Of a stretch of DNA of 64,000 nt, positions 46,879-58,990 are shown in pieces. A program made the translations under genes and the position numbers. Under the pieces are notes generated by a model that worked only from the letters and a program-made list of their open reading frames with translations, was not told the origin of the DNA and made no database searches. The first letter of the stretch is position 1. Every line of letters starts with the position of its first letter. Source of the stretch: Cannabis sativa (lineage: Eukaryota; Streptophyta; Magnoliopsida; Rosales; Cannabaceae); assembly GCF_029168945.1 (NCBI RefSeq), contig NC_083602.1:73552600-73616599 (forward strand), in the 5' to 3' direction.

Positions 46879-47600
46879 TATTCTGCAATTCCTTATTAAG
46901 TGACCTGGCTTGTTACAATGGTAACACTTGATATCTTTTCGAGACTTGAATCTTCTTCTAGAACCATGCTAATTTTTAGTCTGACTTCGTCCCCGCCTGT
47001 CATGCTTTTTAGTAACAAGAACCCCAGTAGAAGAAGAAGATTCACCTTGTGCTTTCCTTCTGGCCTCTTCATTAAGCAAACTATCTTTGATTGAATCAAT
47101 AGTCAAAGTCCCTTCTAGCATGGAATTAGAAACCATTATCACCAACGTTTCCCAACTGTCAGTTAATGAACTGAGGAGTAATGATGCTTGCATCTCATCA
47201 TCCATATTCATCTTCATGGAAACTAACTAGTTTGCAAGACTCTGAAATTGACTTGTATGCTCAACCATACTACCACCATCCTTATACTTCAAATTTACAA
47301 GTCTTCTAAGTAAAGAAATTTTATTGCCAGCCGTTCTCTTTGCATAGAGATTTTATAGCTTTTTCCAAATGACATCAGCTCTGGTTTCACTAGAGATATG
47401 CTCATGAAGATTTATATCCATCCATCGTCTAATATAGGTAATGGCTTTTCTATGTTTAACTTCCCATTCCTCATTATCTAACTTAGACGGCTTCTCACTA
47501 CCTTTAATAGGTCTGTACAAATCTTTACAATAGAGCAAATCTTCCATCAAATGCTTTCAAGCAGAATAGTTTTATAAGTTCAATTTCATCATTCCATCCG
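46879..47600 (-). pseudogene. gag: gag with CCHC knuckle (copia), decayed
   Basis: Three consecutive open stretches with frame breaks. 47353-47550 gives EDLLYCKDLYRPIKGSEKPS and WMDINLHEHISSETRADVIW. 46969-47217 gives DDEMQASLLLSSLTDSWETL and LLNEEARRKAQGESS. Then the zinc knuckle CYHCNKPGHLIRNC lies at about 46884-46925. The order and motifs are those of a copia gag with a UBN2-like domain. Confidence 0.9.
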
Positions 47601-47647
47601 ACTCATCCATTTTTTAACAGACAAGAATTCAACACCAATCAACCTTT

Positions 47648-47659
47648 GCTATGATACCA
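47648..47659 (-). promoter_or_regulatory. Primer-binding site of the copia element
   Basis: On the - strand, TGGTATCATAGC lies two bases after the 5' LTR end (CCCAACA). It differs at one base from the initiator-Met type site TGGTATCAGAGC. Confidence 0.88.
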
Positions 47660-47661
47660 CT

Positions 47662-48368
47662 TGTTGGGAAAATCTATTGCAATTAACCATAATATTTTCC
47701 CTCTTTGTATGTCACAAATATGATACTTATCAAATACTACAATGAGCAATATCAAATATCAACTAAAGCACCACAAACAATATAAAATACACAAATCAAG
47801 CATAAAAGTGAGACACCAAGATTTTTACGTGGAAACCTAATGTGAGAAAAATTACGGGACCGTAGTCCGCTCAAATCATCTACTATCACTAACGTTCAAT
47901 AATGGGATTGAAAATTTCATCTCTAGTAAACGTAGAGGGTCACAAAAACATCACGATTAAACAATCTTGGATCACCAATACAATAATCATCATCATCTCA
48001 AAAGATGGATACACAAATAGTAAAAGTTTGGAACTCACCAAGTGAGTATTGTAGAAGAGCACCTTAGAGAGGACAATCACCAAATCAGAGCTGGTAGATT
48101 TTAAGAGCACCTTACAAGGATTCACCTCCCAAAATTTGAGCTAAAATTGATAAGAATCAACCACTTGATCTTCAAAGCAAAATGGAGAAATATCTTTCTC
48201 TCTCTAGCTTTCTTCCTCTTCTTTCCCTCTCCTTTTCTTTCTTCCTCTTGGCTGCTCAAGATACCACCTACTACTGCTTCCTTATTTTTTAATTTCTTTT
48301 AGGTTTTATTTAATTTGCGCCTTGAGCCCTTAATTGGTGCAAGTCCACTAACAAGGGCGGACCCAACA
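47662..48368 (-). repeat. 5' LTR of the copia element (707 bp)
   Basis: TGTTGGG...CCCAACA on the + strand. About one base in ten differs from the partner LTR by eye. Confidence 0.92.
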
Positions 48369-50785
48369 TATTTTTTCTTTTTTAATCTTTTTGTCAATGT
48401 TCTCAGCCTTTTTTAAGTGTCGATCTTCTAAACTTAAAAAGAAGAAGAAAAAACAGAAACACACTAGTGTAAACTAATACAAACCAATCATAAATAACTA
48501 AAATACAACATTAAAAGATATCCTAAAATATACATTTTTTAAATGGGACAAATTTTGATGCAATATTGTAGAAATGGTGGGTTTTTCTTAATGAATTTTC
48601 ATGTAATTCAATAATATTTTGATGGTTAAAAATTCTGCATAGTTTTAATCTTTTGAAAATAATCTGTAGTGAATTGGTATTAATGTTCATACTTTAACAA
48701 GGTTCTTTAAAGGAGTGATGTTGGTTTTTCTTTTTTCATTTTTTTTTTGGTAGTTTTACATTTGACACTTTATTTGGTATCTAATTTTATTAAATAGCTT
48801 CACCTCTAATTTTAACTTTTAATAATGTTTTTACATGTTTTGAATACCTATGTTTTGACATTAATAACTTTTAATGACAATTTGATATTTTTTTTTTCTC
48901 TTTTTGTTCTTTAAAAAAAAAAATTGACCACGTCGTTATTTATAAGCCCTAAAAAAATACTATTGTGATCTACTATTCGATGTAAATATTTGAAGATGTA
49001 GATTTTTTTTTTTTTTATTTCCAGAAAAAAGAAAACCATTTTGTTACTAATATAGTGATTAGTTACTCTTTATATATTTTTCTTTAAACCTTAGTTAACT
49101 TTCATTTTAGAATTTTGTTGATTAAATTATATTATATTATACGATAACAACTTAATATTCAAAATAACAAAAATGTATATAAAAATAGTAGTTTGCATTA
49201 CATGATAATTTATTAATTTCGAAAATAATTTTTCATGTTACCTAAATGTATTTTAAATTATAAGCTACCTTTAATATAAATTAAATATAACTAATTAATT
49301 ACTAAATTGTATACAAATATGCTTTGGAGGTATCCAAAATGTATTTCAAATTATACGTTATAAAGATAAAGTTTTTTATGTAAAGGTATTTTTGAAAGAA
49401 TCATTTGAAAATTACTATCATTACCTACAATTCTCTTTCCCTCTCCCAAGTTTATTAACTAAAAATGTTAAATATTTTAATAAAAAAAGTTGAGAAGAAA
49501 AGTTTTTGGTAAAGCAATAAGGGTATTAACTAATATTTTCCCCTTTTAATTAATTTCTGCTCTTTATTTTCTTTGAAAAATAAAAATCTACATTGAACCT
49601 CTCAAATGAAAGAAAAGAAAAATAAAAAAAAGAAGGATTTTATATGTTTATTTTGTTAATCTCCTTCATTTTCACTTCTCCTATTTTTCTCCTGTCTAAT
49701 AGAAGAATGTAGTTGAAAATATGTAAGAGAAAAAAGAAAGGATAAGTGGAGTGTATCAATTGTTGTACAAATTAAATTTATATAACATAACAAAGTGCAC
49801 ATAATTATTACTTGTGAGAAAAATTTCTTCTTCTTTATGATGACAAAAGGCATAAAAAAATATATAAAAAAACAATGATCTCAAGGTAACTTTACCTGGT
49901 CCTGCTTTCCAAAACCCACTCATTCCTTCATTATATATGTTTTATTATTTTTATACACCTCAAGGTAAAAGAACTAGACTATATGCATACCTTTATTTAT
50001 AAGTTGAGAGACCTACACACATTTATATGCATTATAAATAATATATAATAATTGTAACATTACTACCATTTTGAAGAGTCCAAAGAACACAATCTGATCA
50101 CCAATGTTACTGTGTTAGTGAAAATATGATGGGCACTTTGTTCATGTACACACAACAATAAATTGGAGGGTTTATTGTCCTTATATATTATTTTCCTAAA
50201 AGAAAAGGTATGGTTCATAAAAAGGCTGTCATTATGTGGATCAAGCACACAGAGTTGGAGCTCCACAAAACCATGATGGACATATTTCACAATCAAGTTT
50301 ACCTTTTGCTTTTTACAATAAGATTATTAGACTAGTTAGCTTTGTTTTTTGTTTTTGTTTCCCCTTTATTTTATATTTTTTAACTTTATATATTTAATAA
50401 AATAAAAAAAGCTTTACCCAATGTCAACTTCAAGTTGGCCCCACAAATGTGCATACTGCAGGGTGTAAAATGGACATGGATGCCCCAAAATTGTTTCTCT
50501 AGGGCTCTCTATGTCTAGGCCTATGCAGTTTGGAGTTTTGTTTAGGTTCAAAGCAACGATTATCACACTCCTAGTCATCATAATGTTCAAAATGTAAAAT
50601 ATATACACTGGGTTATTTATAAACACATATCATGAAGAACTAATAAAACCCTTTTGTGCACCTTTTACATGAGCGTATTTTTTTTACTTAGAAGAAAAAA
50701 AACCTTAATATGGACAAAGACCCAAATCAAACCCATAATCATCGCGGGAGGCACATCCTTCTCTATATGTAATATATATATATAT
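48369..50785. other. AT-rich sequence without a supported gene
   Basis: Homopolymer- and AT-rich. Open frames at 49656-49853, 50063-50296 and 50414-50626 (all -) carry no recognisable motif. The stretch 50414-50560 has higher sequence complexity than its surroundings, but I cannot assign it. Confidence 0.45.
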
Positions 50786-50794
50786 GAGTGACTA

Positions 50795-51719
50795 TTCAAT
50801 GGTTACATTTTTATTGTAAGTTACATTTTTCTTTAACCTGTAATAGCAGGTTACTAATAGGTAAACTTTCCTTTTTTAAATTTAATTAATTATAATTAAC
50901 TATTTTCTTAAAATAATTAATTAAATAGTAGACATTCCTTTTTTAGAATTATTTAATTATAATTAACTATTTTCTTAAAATAATTAATTAAATATTTAAC
51001 AAGACCTCTTTTAGCAATTAATATTTATATTTAAATCCTTACTTGAATTATTTTAATAATTAAGCCATTTAATTATAATATTTACAATAAAATTTATTTT
51101 TTTTTACAAAAATTAAACTTCTTTTGACATAAATTAAAATTCTCTTCTTATAATAAATTTCAAATAATTAATTATTTTTAAATAATATTTAATTATTTTG
51201 TTACAATTATATGAACTAAGTATGAGGCCTCAAGCTAATCAATGGATAACAAGTGAATCCATTTTTTTTTTCTAAAAAATCCTTCAACTTATTTCATTTT
51301 TTACTTTTTAAATATTTAAATAAAAAAATTAAATAATTAAGTGTAATAATTTAAAATTAAGATTACAAGTATAATAAAATTTAAATTATGAAATTATATG
51401 TGTATAATTTTAAATTATAAAAAGTTTTGCTATAAAATTTTAAATAATTTAAGTATAAAACAATAAATTGCTAAAAGATCCTTATATGGTAATAAATTGT
51501 AAAAAAATTAATTAATAATTATAATTAATTTAATTTTAAAATATAATTAATCTTAATTAAAGTTTTATAAGGAAATAAATGATTAGGTCACTTTCAGGTT
51601 ACAAGTTATTTATTATTTATTTTTATTTAATTTCCAAATTAATCACAACCATTTAATAGTAATCCAATGGCTTAAAAAATAGTAACAATGATGGATACAA
51701 TAAAAATGTAACCATTGAA
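50795..51719. mobile_element. MITE-like element with 24-bp terminal inverted repeats
   Basis: 50795-50818 and 51696-51719 are exact reverse complements over 24 bases (core CAATGGTTACATTTTTATTG). The roughly 0.9 kb between is AT-rich and non-coding. Outside, similarity weakens (gagtgacta versus ggaagaggt) and both sides run into TA-rich sequence, so I cannot define a target duplication or a superfamily. Confidence 0.75.
50870..51000. repeat. Two-copy tandem duplication, period 67 bp, inside the MITE-like element
   Basis: TATAATTAACTATTTTCTTA begins at 50891 and again at 50958, each followed by aaataattaattaaata and preceded by attccttttttaga or its variant. Confidence 0.8.
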
Positions 51720-51789
51720 ACCTCTTCCATATATTTATATAATATATATATATATTTGGAACTTTTTTTCAGTTTTAACTAAAAAATAG

Positions 51790-53370
51790 GGGGTTATTTT
51801 CAAAAATATGGGAAAAATTATTAAGGTTATGATAAATATGGTATAAAAAGTAAATGCCACTAAATATGTCATTATCTAACCAATCAAACTAAAAATATGA
51901 AGAAAAAAAAAACCATATAAAATATTAAAAAGAAATCTGAATTTAAAATTCATAAAAAATAAAAACTTAATTAAATTACCATAAAAAATATTAAAATTCC
52001 TTTCATATTTATTTTTTTAAAAAAAATAAAATAAATAAAACTATAATGATCGCCGAAATTGTCACTCGTGCTAGAAAAGTTACCGGAGTTTACTGCCAGC
52101 ACCGGAAAAGTCCTCGGAGTAGCCGCCGGTGCTAGAAAAGTCGTCGGAGTTGCTGCCGCCGCTGAAAAAAGTCGTCAGAATTAGCATTGTCACTAGAAAA
52201 GTCACCAAGAAACTGGTTTGTTGATGAGGAAACAGGTTTCTTGGTGATTTTTTCGGTAATTTTACCGGTGACAATGCCAAGTCCGACGACTATTCTAGAG
52301 TTTGATGTCGGTGCCGGAAAAGTCGCCAGAGTAGTTGCCGTTGTCGGAAAAATCGCCAGAGTTATTGCGGGCGTCAAAAAAGTCATCAGAATCGGCATTG
52401 TCGCCAACAAAATCACTAGAAAAATCACCAAGAAAGTAGTTTTTTCATCAAGAAACAAAAATGATATACACTGAAAATAATTGAAACCAGTTTCATCAAT
52501 CAACCAAATAGAGAAAAGAAATTACAAAAAAAATTACCAAGAAACTGGTATCTTCATCGAGAAATTGGTTTCTTGATGAAGAAGAAAACTAGTTTCTTAG
52601 TAATTTTTCCAATAATTTTTCTGACGACAATGCCAATTTTGACGAATTTCCCAGACTTTATTGTCGGTACTGAAAAAGTCACCTGAGTATCTGCCGGTGT
52701 ATTAGTCGTCAGAGTTGCTACCAACGCCAGAAAGATCGTCAAAATCGCCATTGTCGTCAGAAAAATCACTGGAAAAATCACCAAAAAACTAGTTTCTTCA
52801 TCAAGAAACCAGAAACTAGTTTCTTGGTAATTTTTCCAGCGACTATGCCAATTCTAATGACTTTTTCGAAGTTTGTTGTCGGTGCGGGGAAAGTCGCCGG
52901 AGTAGCTGCTAGTGTCAGAATAGTCGTCAGAATTGGCATTGTCAACGGAAAAATCATCAAGAATCGGTTTCTTAGAAACTAGTTTCTTAGTGAAGAAACC
53001 GGTTTCTTGGTTATTTTTTCAGTGATTTTTCCGGCGACAATGCCAATTCCGACAAATTTTCCGGCGTCGGCAGCAACTTCGACAAATTTTTTGGCACCGA
53101 CCGCTACTCCGACGACTTTTCCGGCACCAGCAGCAAACTCCGGTAACTTTTCCGGTATCAATGACAAATAAAACTTCCTAAACAAATAAAAACATTAAAT
53201 ATGGGATTTGAAAACCTAATTACATATATATGGCATATCAAATGCCATAAAAAGACCTAAAAATAAAAAATACCATATAAATTGGTCAAACTTAAATGTG
53301 CCATATTTATCATAAAAACTTTTAAAATCCCATAGTATGTGTAATTTCCTCAAAAATAAGTAACAATATT
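51790..53370. mobile_element. Foldback-like element: array of alternating inverted repeats
   Basis: A 15-bp exact inverted repeat (TTATGATAAATATGG at 51827-51841; complement at 53301-53315) with looser similarity outside encloses a GC-richer core at 52040-53170. The core alternates a module containing gtttcttggtgattttt-ccggcgacaatgcc with its reverse complement, so that each pair forms a long hairpin (for example centred near 52224, 52570, 52810 and 52985). Translations on both strands are near-repeats of KITEKITKKPVSS and of Thr/Pro/Ile-rich strings. These come from the repeat and are not genes. Confidence 0.65.
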
Positions 53371-54010
53371 ATAAAAATACTTTTAGTTGGCTAAATAAAC
53401 AAATATACAATCCAAATAAAAAAATTAAACAAATATCACTTACACACATGCAACCCACGAACCATGTTTCCTGGGATTGAAACCTTCGTCTGATGCAACT
53501 TTCAGGAAAAAACTCAGCAACCCAACACAACCGAAACGAAATCCAACAAGAAAGAGAACCACCATTAATTGTAGCGATTTCACCTGAGAAGACAACCAGA
53601 ATTAATCAAAACAGGAGCTATTTTGAATATATGAAAAAAAAATGTATAGATCAAACTACTACGGAACTAAAATTCAACTACAAATTCAGTTTAATTCGCA
53701 TAAAATTAATGTCATAACTTTAGTTTTCAGATACATGAAATGCAGATCTCAAAAAGTTGAACTGGAGTTCCCAAACACTCCAACTCAAGTATAATCTAAA
53801 AAAAAATTACATCAGTACTATAGTAAAATGTTAATCCCGGTGTATTTTCGTTGTTTTTGAAATTTCTAATGAAGAATTTGTACATATTAAATCACAAAGA
53901 GACATGTAGATAGAGTTACGTATGTGGAAACATTATTATGATTTTTAATGTTTCATAACAGTTGCATAAACATTTGCTAACAGTTATTTCTCCACATATT
54001 ACTATTAAGG
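53371..54010. other. Sequence without a supported feature
   Basis: A 74-residue frame at 53493-53717 has no recognisable motif. The tail is AT-rich. Confidence 0.4.
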
Positions 54011-54365
54011 CACTACAAAAAAAGGCTTATCTCGGCAGCCCTATCTCGGTGGGCTCGCGTGTGCGTGTCGAGCTAAGCCTAATTTTTTTTTAAAAAAAAT
54101 TCTGAGCATAGCAATAACGGCAGGCCTATATAGGCCAACCATTATTGTTATTTTTTAAAACTTAAAATTTGAGCAATCTCGGCGAGCTTGTGTGTGCGTG
54201 TCGAGATAGGCCTGAATCTTTTTTTATAAAAAATTCTGTAAAACTTAAAATTTGACCAATCTCGATGGGCCAATATAAGCCTGTCGTTATTGGTCCAACC
54301 CATTTCTGCTGTGGTCGCCAATAACGGCGAGCCTATATTGGCCCGCCGAGATTGGTCAAAAATAG
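54011..54365 (+). mobile_element. One end of a CACTA (En/Spm-type) DNA transposon
   Basis: Begins CACTACAAAAAAAGG, the hallmark terminal sequence of plant CACTA elements. It is followed by subterminal repeats in both orientations: tctcggc(g/a)g(c/g), cgtgtcgag, ccaataacggcgag, and ggcccgccgagattgg. Preceding agg (54008-54010) is a possible 3-bp target duplication. I find no matching opposite end (TTTTTTGTAGTG) to the right in the window, so the element is truncated, interrupted, or runs past the window. Confidence 0.75.
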
Positions 54366-54842
54366 CCCAGCCCGCCCTTTAACCTCTCCCTTTCATCTTC
54401 TTTCCATTACATTTTCTAACCAGCCCTTTTCTTCCCCAATTTGAAATTGGCAGTCATTTTTCTCTAATCCAAAAATTCAAAGAAAAACTGATGTTCTCTT
54501 CTTCTATTTCATCACAACCACTTCAAAAAAAAAAAGGCGAGCTTAAATGTAAACTATTAATTTTTTTTTTATATTCTTATCCTAATAGTTATTAATTTAT
54601 TTTAGTCTAAAAAGTTAGTAAAATAATAAAATGTTAGCTTGTATTTGAATGTTTTAGATTAATATATGTTTGGGTAAGCTTCATAAAACATAAAGGAAGC
54701 TTGATATTGATTGGAGCTTCATTTTGGTGAGTTTTAATTTTTTTTTTCTTTGTCTTTTTTTTTGCCGAAAATGGTGTTCTTTGACTAAAAATTGTGTTTT
54801 TTCTTTCTTTAATAAAAATTGTTAGTAAAACAATGAAATTAT
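54366..54842. other. Sequence between the CACTA end and the short LTR
   Basis: Starts pyrimidine-rich (cctctccctttcatcttc), as transcribed leaders often do, then becomes AT-rich. It may be CACTA interior. No coding frame with a motif. Confidence 0.4.
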
Positions 54843-55095
54843 TGTTATAAATATTAATAATTATGTGGATGTCCAAATCTTTTATTTATTACCATGAATT
54901 GTAATCAACATTCCTCTTTTCCTTAGTTTCCCTTTTTCTTAGTTTCTTAATATCTCACTCTTGTATTTGTATAAATAGGGGTTCACCCCATTGGAATTAA
55001 GAACTCAGAAATTCTCATTCACTTTCTCTTTCTCTCTTCATCTTCTTCTTTTTTCTTCTCATCTACTTTATATTATTTTATATTATTTTATAACA
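54843..55095 (+). repeat. 5' LTR of a short-LTR copia-like element (253 bp)
   Basis: Starts TGTTATA and ends TATAACA, a 7-bp inverted repeat. TATAAATA at 54970-54977 is followed by a pyrimidine-rich stretch, then the LTR end and CGTTATCAGCACGAG, a primer-site-like sequence I have the impression of from plant copia elements. The partner LTR is not in the window; the chromovirus at 57770 interrupts the element. Confidence 0.65.
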
Positions 55096-57769
55096 CGTTA
55101 TCAGCACGAGTCTCTGCCCAAGCTTCAAGCATGAGTCTCTGCCCAAGTCCCAATGTAAGTATCTTGTTAAAGTTCTTGAATTGTTTCAAAGTCAAAATAC
55201 ACTAAATATATAAATATATTTATATATATACTTATCTGACTGAAACAATTTCAAGAATTCTTTGTTTTCTTTTGTCTTTTTATCTATATTTCTATATATT
55301 ATATATGTATGTATGTATATGTTTTTATATATTTATTATTGATTTCATGTATATATATTATGTTCTTATCATTCATAATATTTACAATATATGTGTGCTT
55401 ATGATATGATAGAGAAAATCTATATAAATTATACATATATCCAGAAGATTATGTATCATTGATAAAATATTGCATATATCCTAAAGTTTATGCATCATCG
55501 ATAAAATATTGCATATATCCTGAAGATTATGCATCATCGATAAAAAAATTGCATATATCCCAAAGATTATGCATCCTCGATAAAATATTGCATATATCGT
55601 GATGATTATGCGTCCTCAATAAAATCTTGCATGTATCCTGAAGATTATGAAAACGTAATATTCATTATATAGTTGATGGATATATAATGAAAGAGATGAA
55701 TACATATTTATATATATGTTCTTGTATTCTTTGAGGACACTGAAAAGTAATCTAATAACGATATAGATTTTGACAAATATTTCCTGAAGTAAATGTTTTC
55801 TATTTGTCAAAAGAAACAAATGATTGTATTTATGTGAATACAACTAAAGAATCATTAAAAATGATTATTATTGATGCAATTTTATAGTGGGTTTTGAATA
55901 CCTAAAAAGAATGTTAAGAAAATTGCATTGAAACATCAAAGTATAAGAATAACAGTGAGCATGACTAATATTATTTAAATACATGAGATATGTATTTATT
56001 GTTCATCATTCCCTGCAGAGAATGATACGAAATGAATTCAACTACTTTTAAAGATTGTTTGTATTAGTCATGTTACTATACATTGTTATTACTTGCAGTG
56101 TTGGAAATTATTGCATGTGACATATATTAAAGATCAAATTTTGCATACATCTTGGAGATTATGCAAAAATTATATTCATATATTCATTGAAGTATTGTTA
56201 AAGAAATTGCTGAGTAATTTCTTTTTATATATGAACAAGTAATAAATTTTTAAGAAATTTATAATAATGTTCTCCTTGTTCAACGTCATTCCCCAAAGTG
56301 AATGTAATGATTTTAAACAATCGATGTCATTATTTACTCAAATATTTCCAGAAAAAAGTGGAAACAACCAAAAGATGAGATACCACACACAATCAAAGTG
56401 TATAAAATCTATATATCATGTGTGGAATTGAATAATAGTAGTCGCGTACCTGTAGTACGGACACACTTATAATCAAGATAAAAGTATATTTGATTATTGA
56501 ATAGAATGTGAATTGTACAAATTTATTGTACATTTAGAATATTTAAATATCATTCCCTGAAGAGAATGAATAGACATGAAATTCTATTTCAAAGAATATA
56601 GATTTAACATATATTGGCAATGCCAGAAGTAAATTAATATATACATATTTTATTATTTCTTGAAATCAATAGTTTCAAACTATTGTTGGTACATGATATG
56701 TATATATATAGTTACTATATAATTCAGTTTGCATATTCCCAGAAGTGAATATATAACTTACTAATATTTGTTAGTGATCCAATATAATCAAAGTGATAAA
56801 GAATCACAAAATGATTATTTGAAAAGCTTCCTGAAGAAGTCTTACATACAATTGCTACTTTAAGTAGTAAAATATCTTTGTATGTACCTAGACGTATAAC
56901 TTTTATCTAGTTATGAAAGTGATAAGAAATAACTTATTATATGTACTTATTGTACATTTAAATATATAATATATCAAGTCATGATAATTAGACTGATGAA
57001 TAGTCTATTAATAAATTAGACGACTTGTTAAAAAGATACCAGGAAAAATGAATGATATATTACGGTTATATCTATTTGACAATTATAATAACATGATGAA
57101 GTTGTCATGTATTTTTTAAATTATACACATCATTGAATTGATGATAGTGATTCCTGAAGAAATATAAAGTTTGATAAACATAATAGTGACTCCTGAAGAG
57201 TGTATATATTTTGGAGAATAATATTATTATATTATTCGTGTATATAAAAATGAAACTTGTAATGATTATGTTGTAATGAATTTACATTACCTTTTGAAAG
57301 TTTCATTGAAATACAAATTATGGTGAACCTGAAGTTCATGAATTGAATTTTTTGACATGATCAATCATATGCAATAAATTGTCAAAGAATTTGACTAAAT
57401 TTTGTTGAAGAACCAGAAGATTCTTCTCATTGTTAATTTATAAGGCTCAAAAGAAGAATGTGCATATATTTGCACATAGAAAATATTTAAATTATATTTC
57501 TTTAACAGTCTTGAGCCATTATTAGATTTTTATTGCATAGTTTCTTATCGATGTGATAAGATTATATAATCATGCATTTACAAAATGTGTAAATTTATGT
57601 ATTTCTAATTATACACGTATGACTCATTCTTAGAAATGAATTAAGTTCATAAGGATTGAACTTGAAACTGAAGTTTATTGAACCTGAAGTTCAATGTCAT
57701 ATAGTATATATGAGTTTAAACAAATATTTATTCATTGTGATATACTGAAATCCCTACAGGTATATTAAT
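55096..57769 (+). other. Leader/internal region of the short-LTR element, non-coding
   Basis: No coding frame. Starts with a duplicated gagtctctgcccaag (near 55109 and 55133). Contains a 39-bp tandem array and about twenty dispersed copies of a degenerate TCC-TGAAG motif. Strongly AT-rich. Confidence 0.6.
55432..55650 (+). repeat. Tandem array, period 39-40 bp, about 5.5 copies
   Basis: The start TGCATATATC (TGCATGTATC in the last copy) falls at 55471, 55510, 55550, 55589 and 55628. Each unit continues c(t/c)gaagattatgcatc-(a/c)tcgataaaatat. A partial unit precedes the first full one. Confidence 0.9.
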
Positions 57770-58215
57770 TGTAACACCCTAACTAACATAGGCGTATTAC
57801 GTGATTTTTAAACATGCTGTGCAGCTCGTTGCTAATCAACGAGGTTTATGGAAAACGTGATTAATTAAAATTTTTACTTTTTAATTAAACTTATAAAATA
57901 ATATTACAAAAAACTCGGGATCCCGATTACAAAATCATTTACAAAAAGATTTAACTGTTTATACAAAATAATTGTCGCCTAGCGACTAGTTACAAAATCA
58001 GCCTCGCTGTCCCGATGATCGTACGCTCCAGGCCTAACCGCCCCGACATGTACAACCTTCATAAGCTCGCTCACGGTCCATCAGCTTTAGTCTTGCCTTT
58101 ACCTACACATAAACGTAGAATTGTGAGTCGACAGACTCAGTAAGAAAAGCATAATAATACTCATACATAAATCCCGGTCATGATCAGACGCCCATACCCC
58201 TGATCATAACCCTAA

Positions 58216-58570
58216 CTGCCGTGTCCAACACGATACTGAGTCCCGCTACTGCCGTGTCCAACACGGTACTGAGCCACTACTGCCGTGTCCAACACGGTAC
58301 TGAGTTCTGAACGTTCATAGGGACGGTACTATTGACACGTAACAGCCTGATCGGTCGAACCGGTCATACTCCGGCCGGTCATACTCCACTCGTACCGACG
58401 TGTTACTATATCCACTGATCGGCCGAACCGGTCATACTCCGCTGCTGGTCATACTCCAGCTCGTACCGACGGGATACGTCAATAGTACGGAACCACCAAC
58501 CAAGTGTCACTGATCGGCCGAACCGGTCATACTCCGCCGTCGGTCATACTCCAAATTTCGTACCGACGTG
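58216..58570. repeat. Minisatellite arrays inside the gypsy 3' LTR
   Basis: 58216-58304: three units with CCGTGT-CCA-ACACG(G/A) and TACTGAG. About 58350-58570: three units with GAACCGGTCATACTCC, a second GGTCATACTCCA and CGTACCGACG. Same organisation as in the solo LTR. Confidence 0.88.
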
Positions 58571-58958
58571 ACAGGGTTGGATGGTTCCAAGCCAACATAC
58601 ATAACTAATGTAATCTAACAGGCTTCCTACATGCACGCTAAACATGTAATCTACATATGCATACTGTTATACTAATCTTACCTGGATTCCGAATTCGGTG
58701 TGCCGCCAACCCGACCGGAACTTTAACCGCGCGACGGACATGTGCTCCTAAACCATAAAAATCACAACACTATAAGTGACACGCTAAATCACTTCCCGGG
58801 GACTTAAACTAGGAACTAAAAGTTTCCCTATCGATAAAAAGCATGGCAATACCCCCTAAAACATAAAAACGAGGAAAACTAGGGTTTCTGAAAATTCCCC
58901 AACCGGTAGACCGGTTCTGCAACCGGAATTCCGGTTCTGGGAATTACTGGACCCTCAT

Positions 58959-58990
58959 CCGGAATTCCGGTTGCACAACCGGAATTCCGG
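58959..58990. repeat. 32-bp near-perfect palindrome with nested palindromes
   Basis: Two 15-base arms (CCGGAATTCCGGTTG and its reverse complement) around a 2-base centre. Each arm itself contains the 12-bp palindrome CCGGAATTCCGG. The matching place in the solo LTR (about 26070-26097) is partly decayed. Confidence 0.92.

Larger units (their letters stand above)
42919..48368 (-). mobile_element. Complete but inactive copia element
   Basis: LTRs at 42919-43628 (3') and 47662-48368 (5'), each about 0.71 kb. Reading on the - strand the order is primer site, gag with zinc knuckle, protease, integrase, reverse transcriptase, RNase H, polypurine tract: the copia order, with Tork/Tnt1-like protein features. 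The LTRs differ at roughly one base in ten by eye, so the insertion is old. Flanks are gattt (42914-42918) and tattt (48369-48373), a duplication with one change. Every domain carries stops. Confidence 0.93.

Noticed and set aside
50414..50626. 70-residue - strand frame in a more complex stretch
   Set aside because: No similarity that I recognise; cannot be separated from chance.
52080..53185. Several open frames on both strands with repeated KITEKITKK-like strings
   Set aside because: Both strands translate because the array consists of inverted repeats; no start, domain or codon pattern supports a gene.
55432..55650. Possible CRISPR-like array of 39-bp units
   Set aside because: Units are contiguous with no unique spacers, in plant retrotransposon sequence; a plain tandem repeat.
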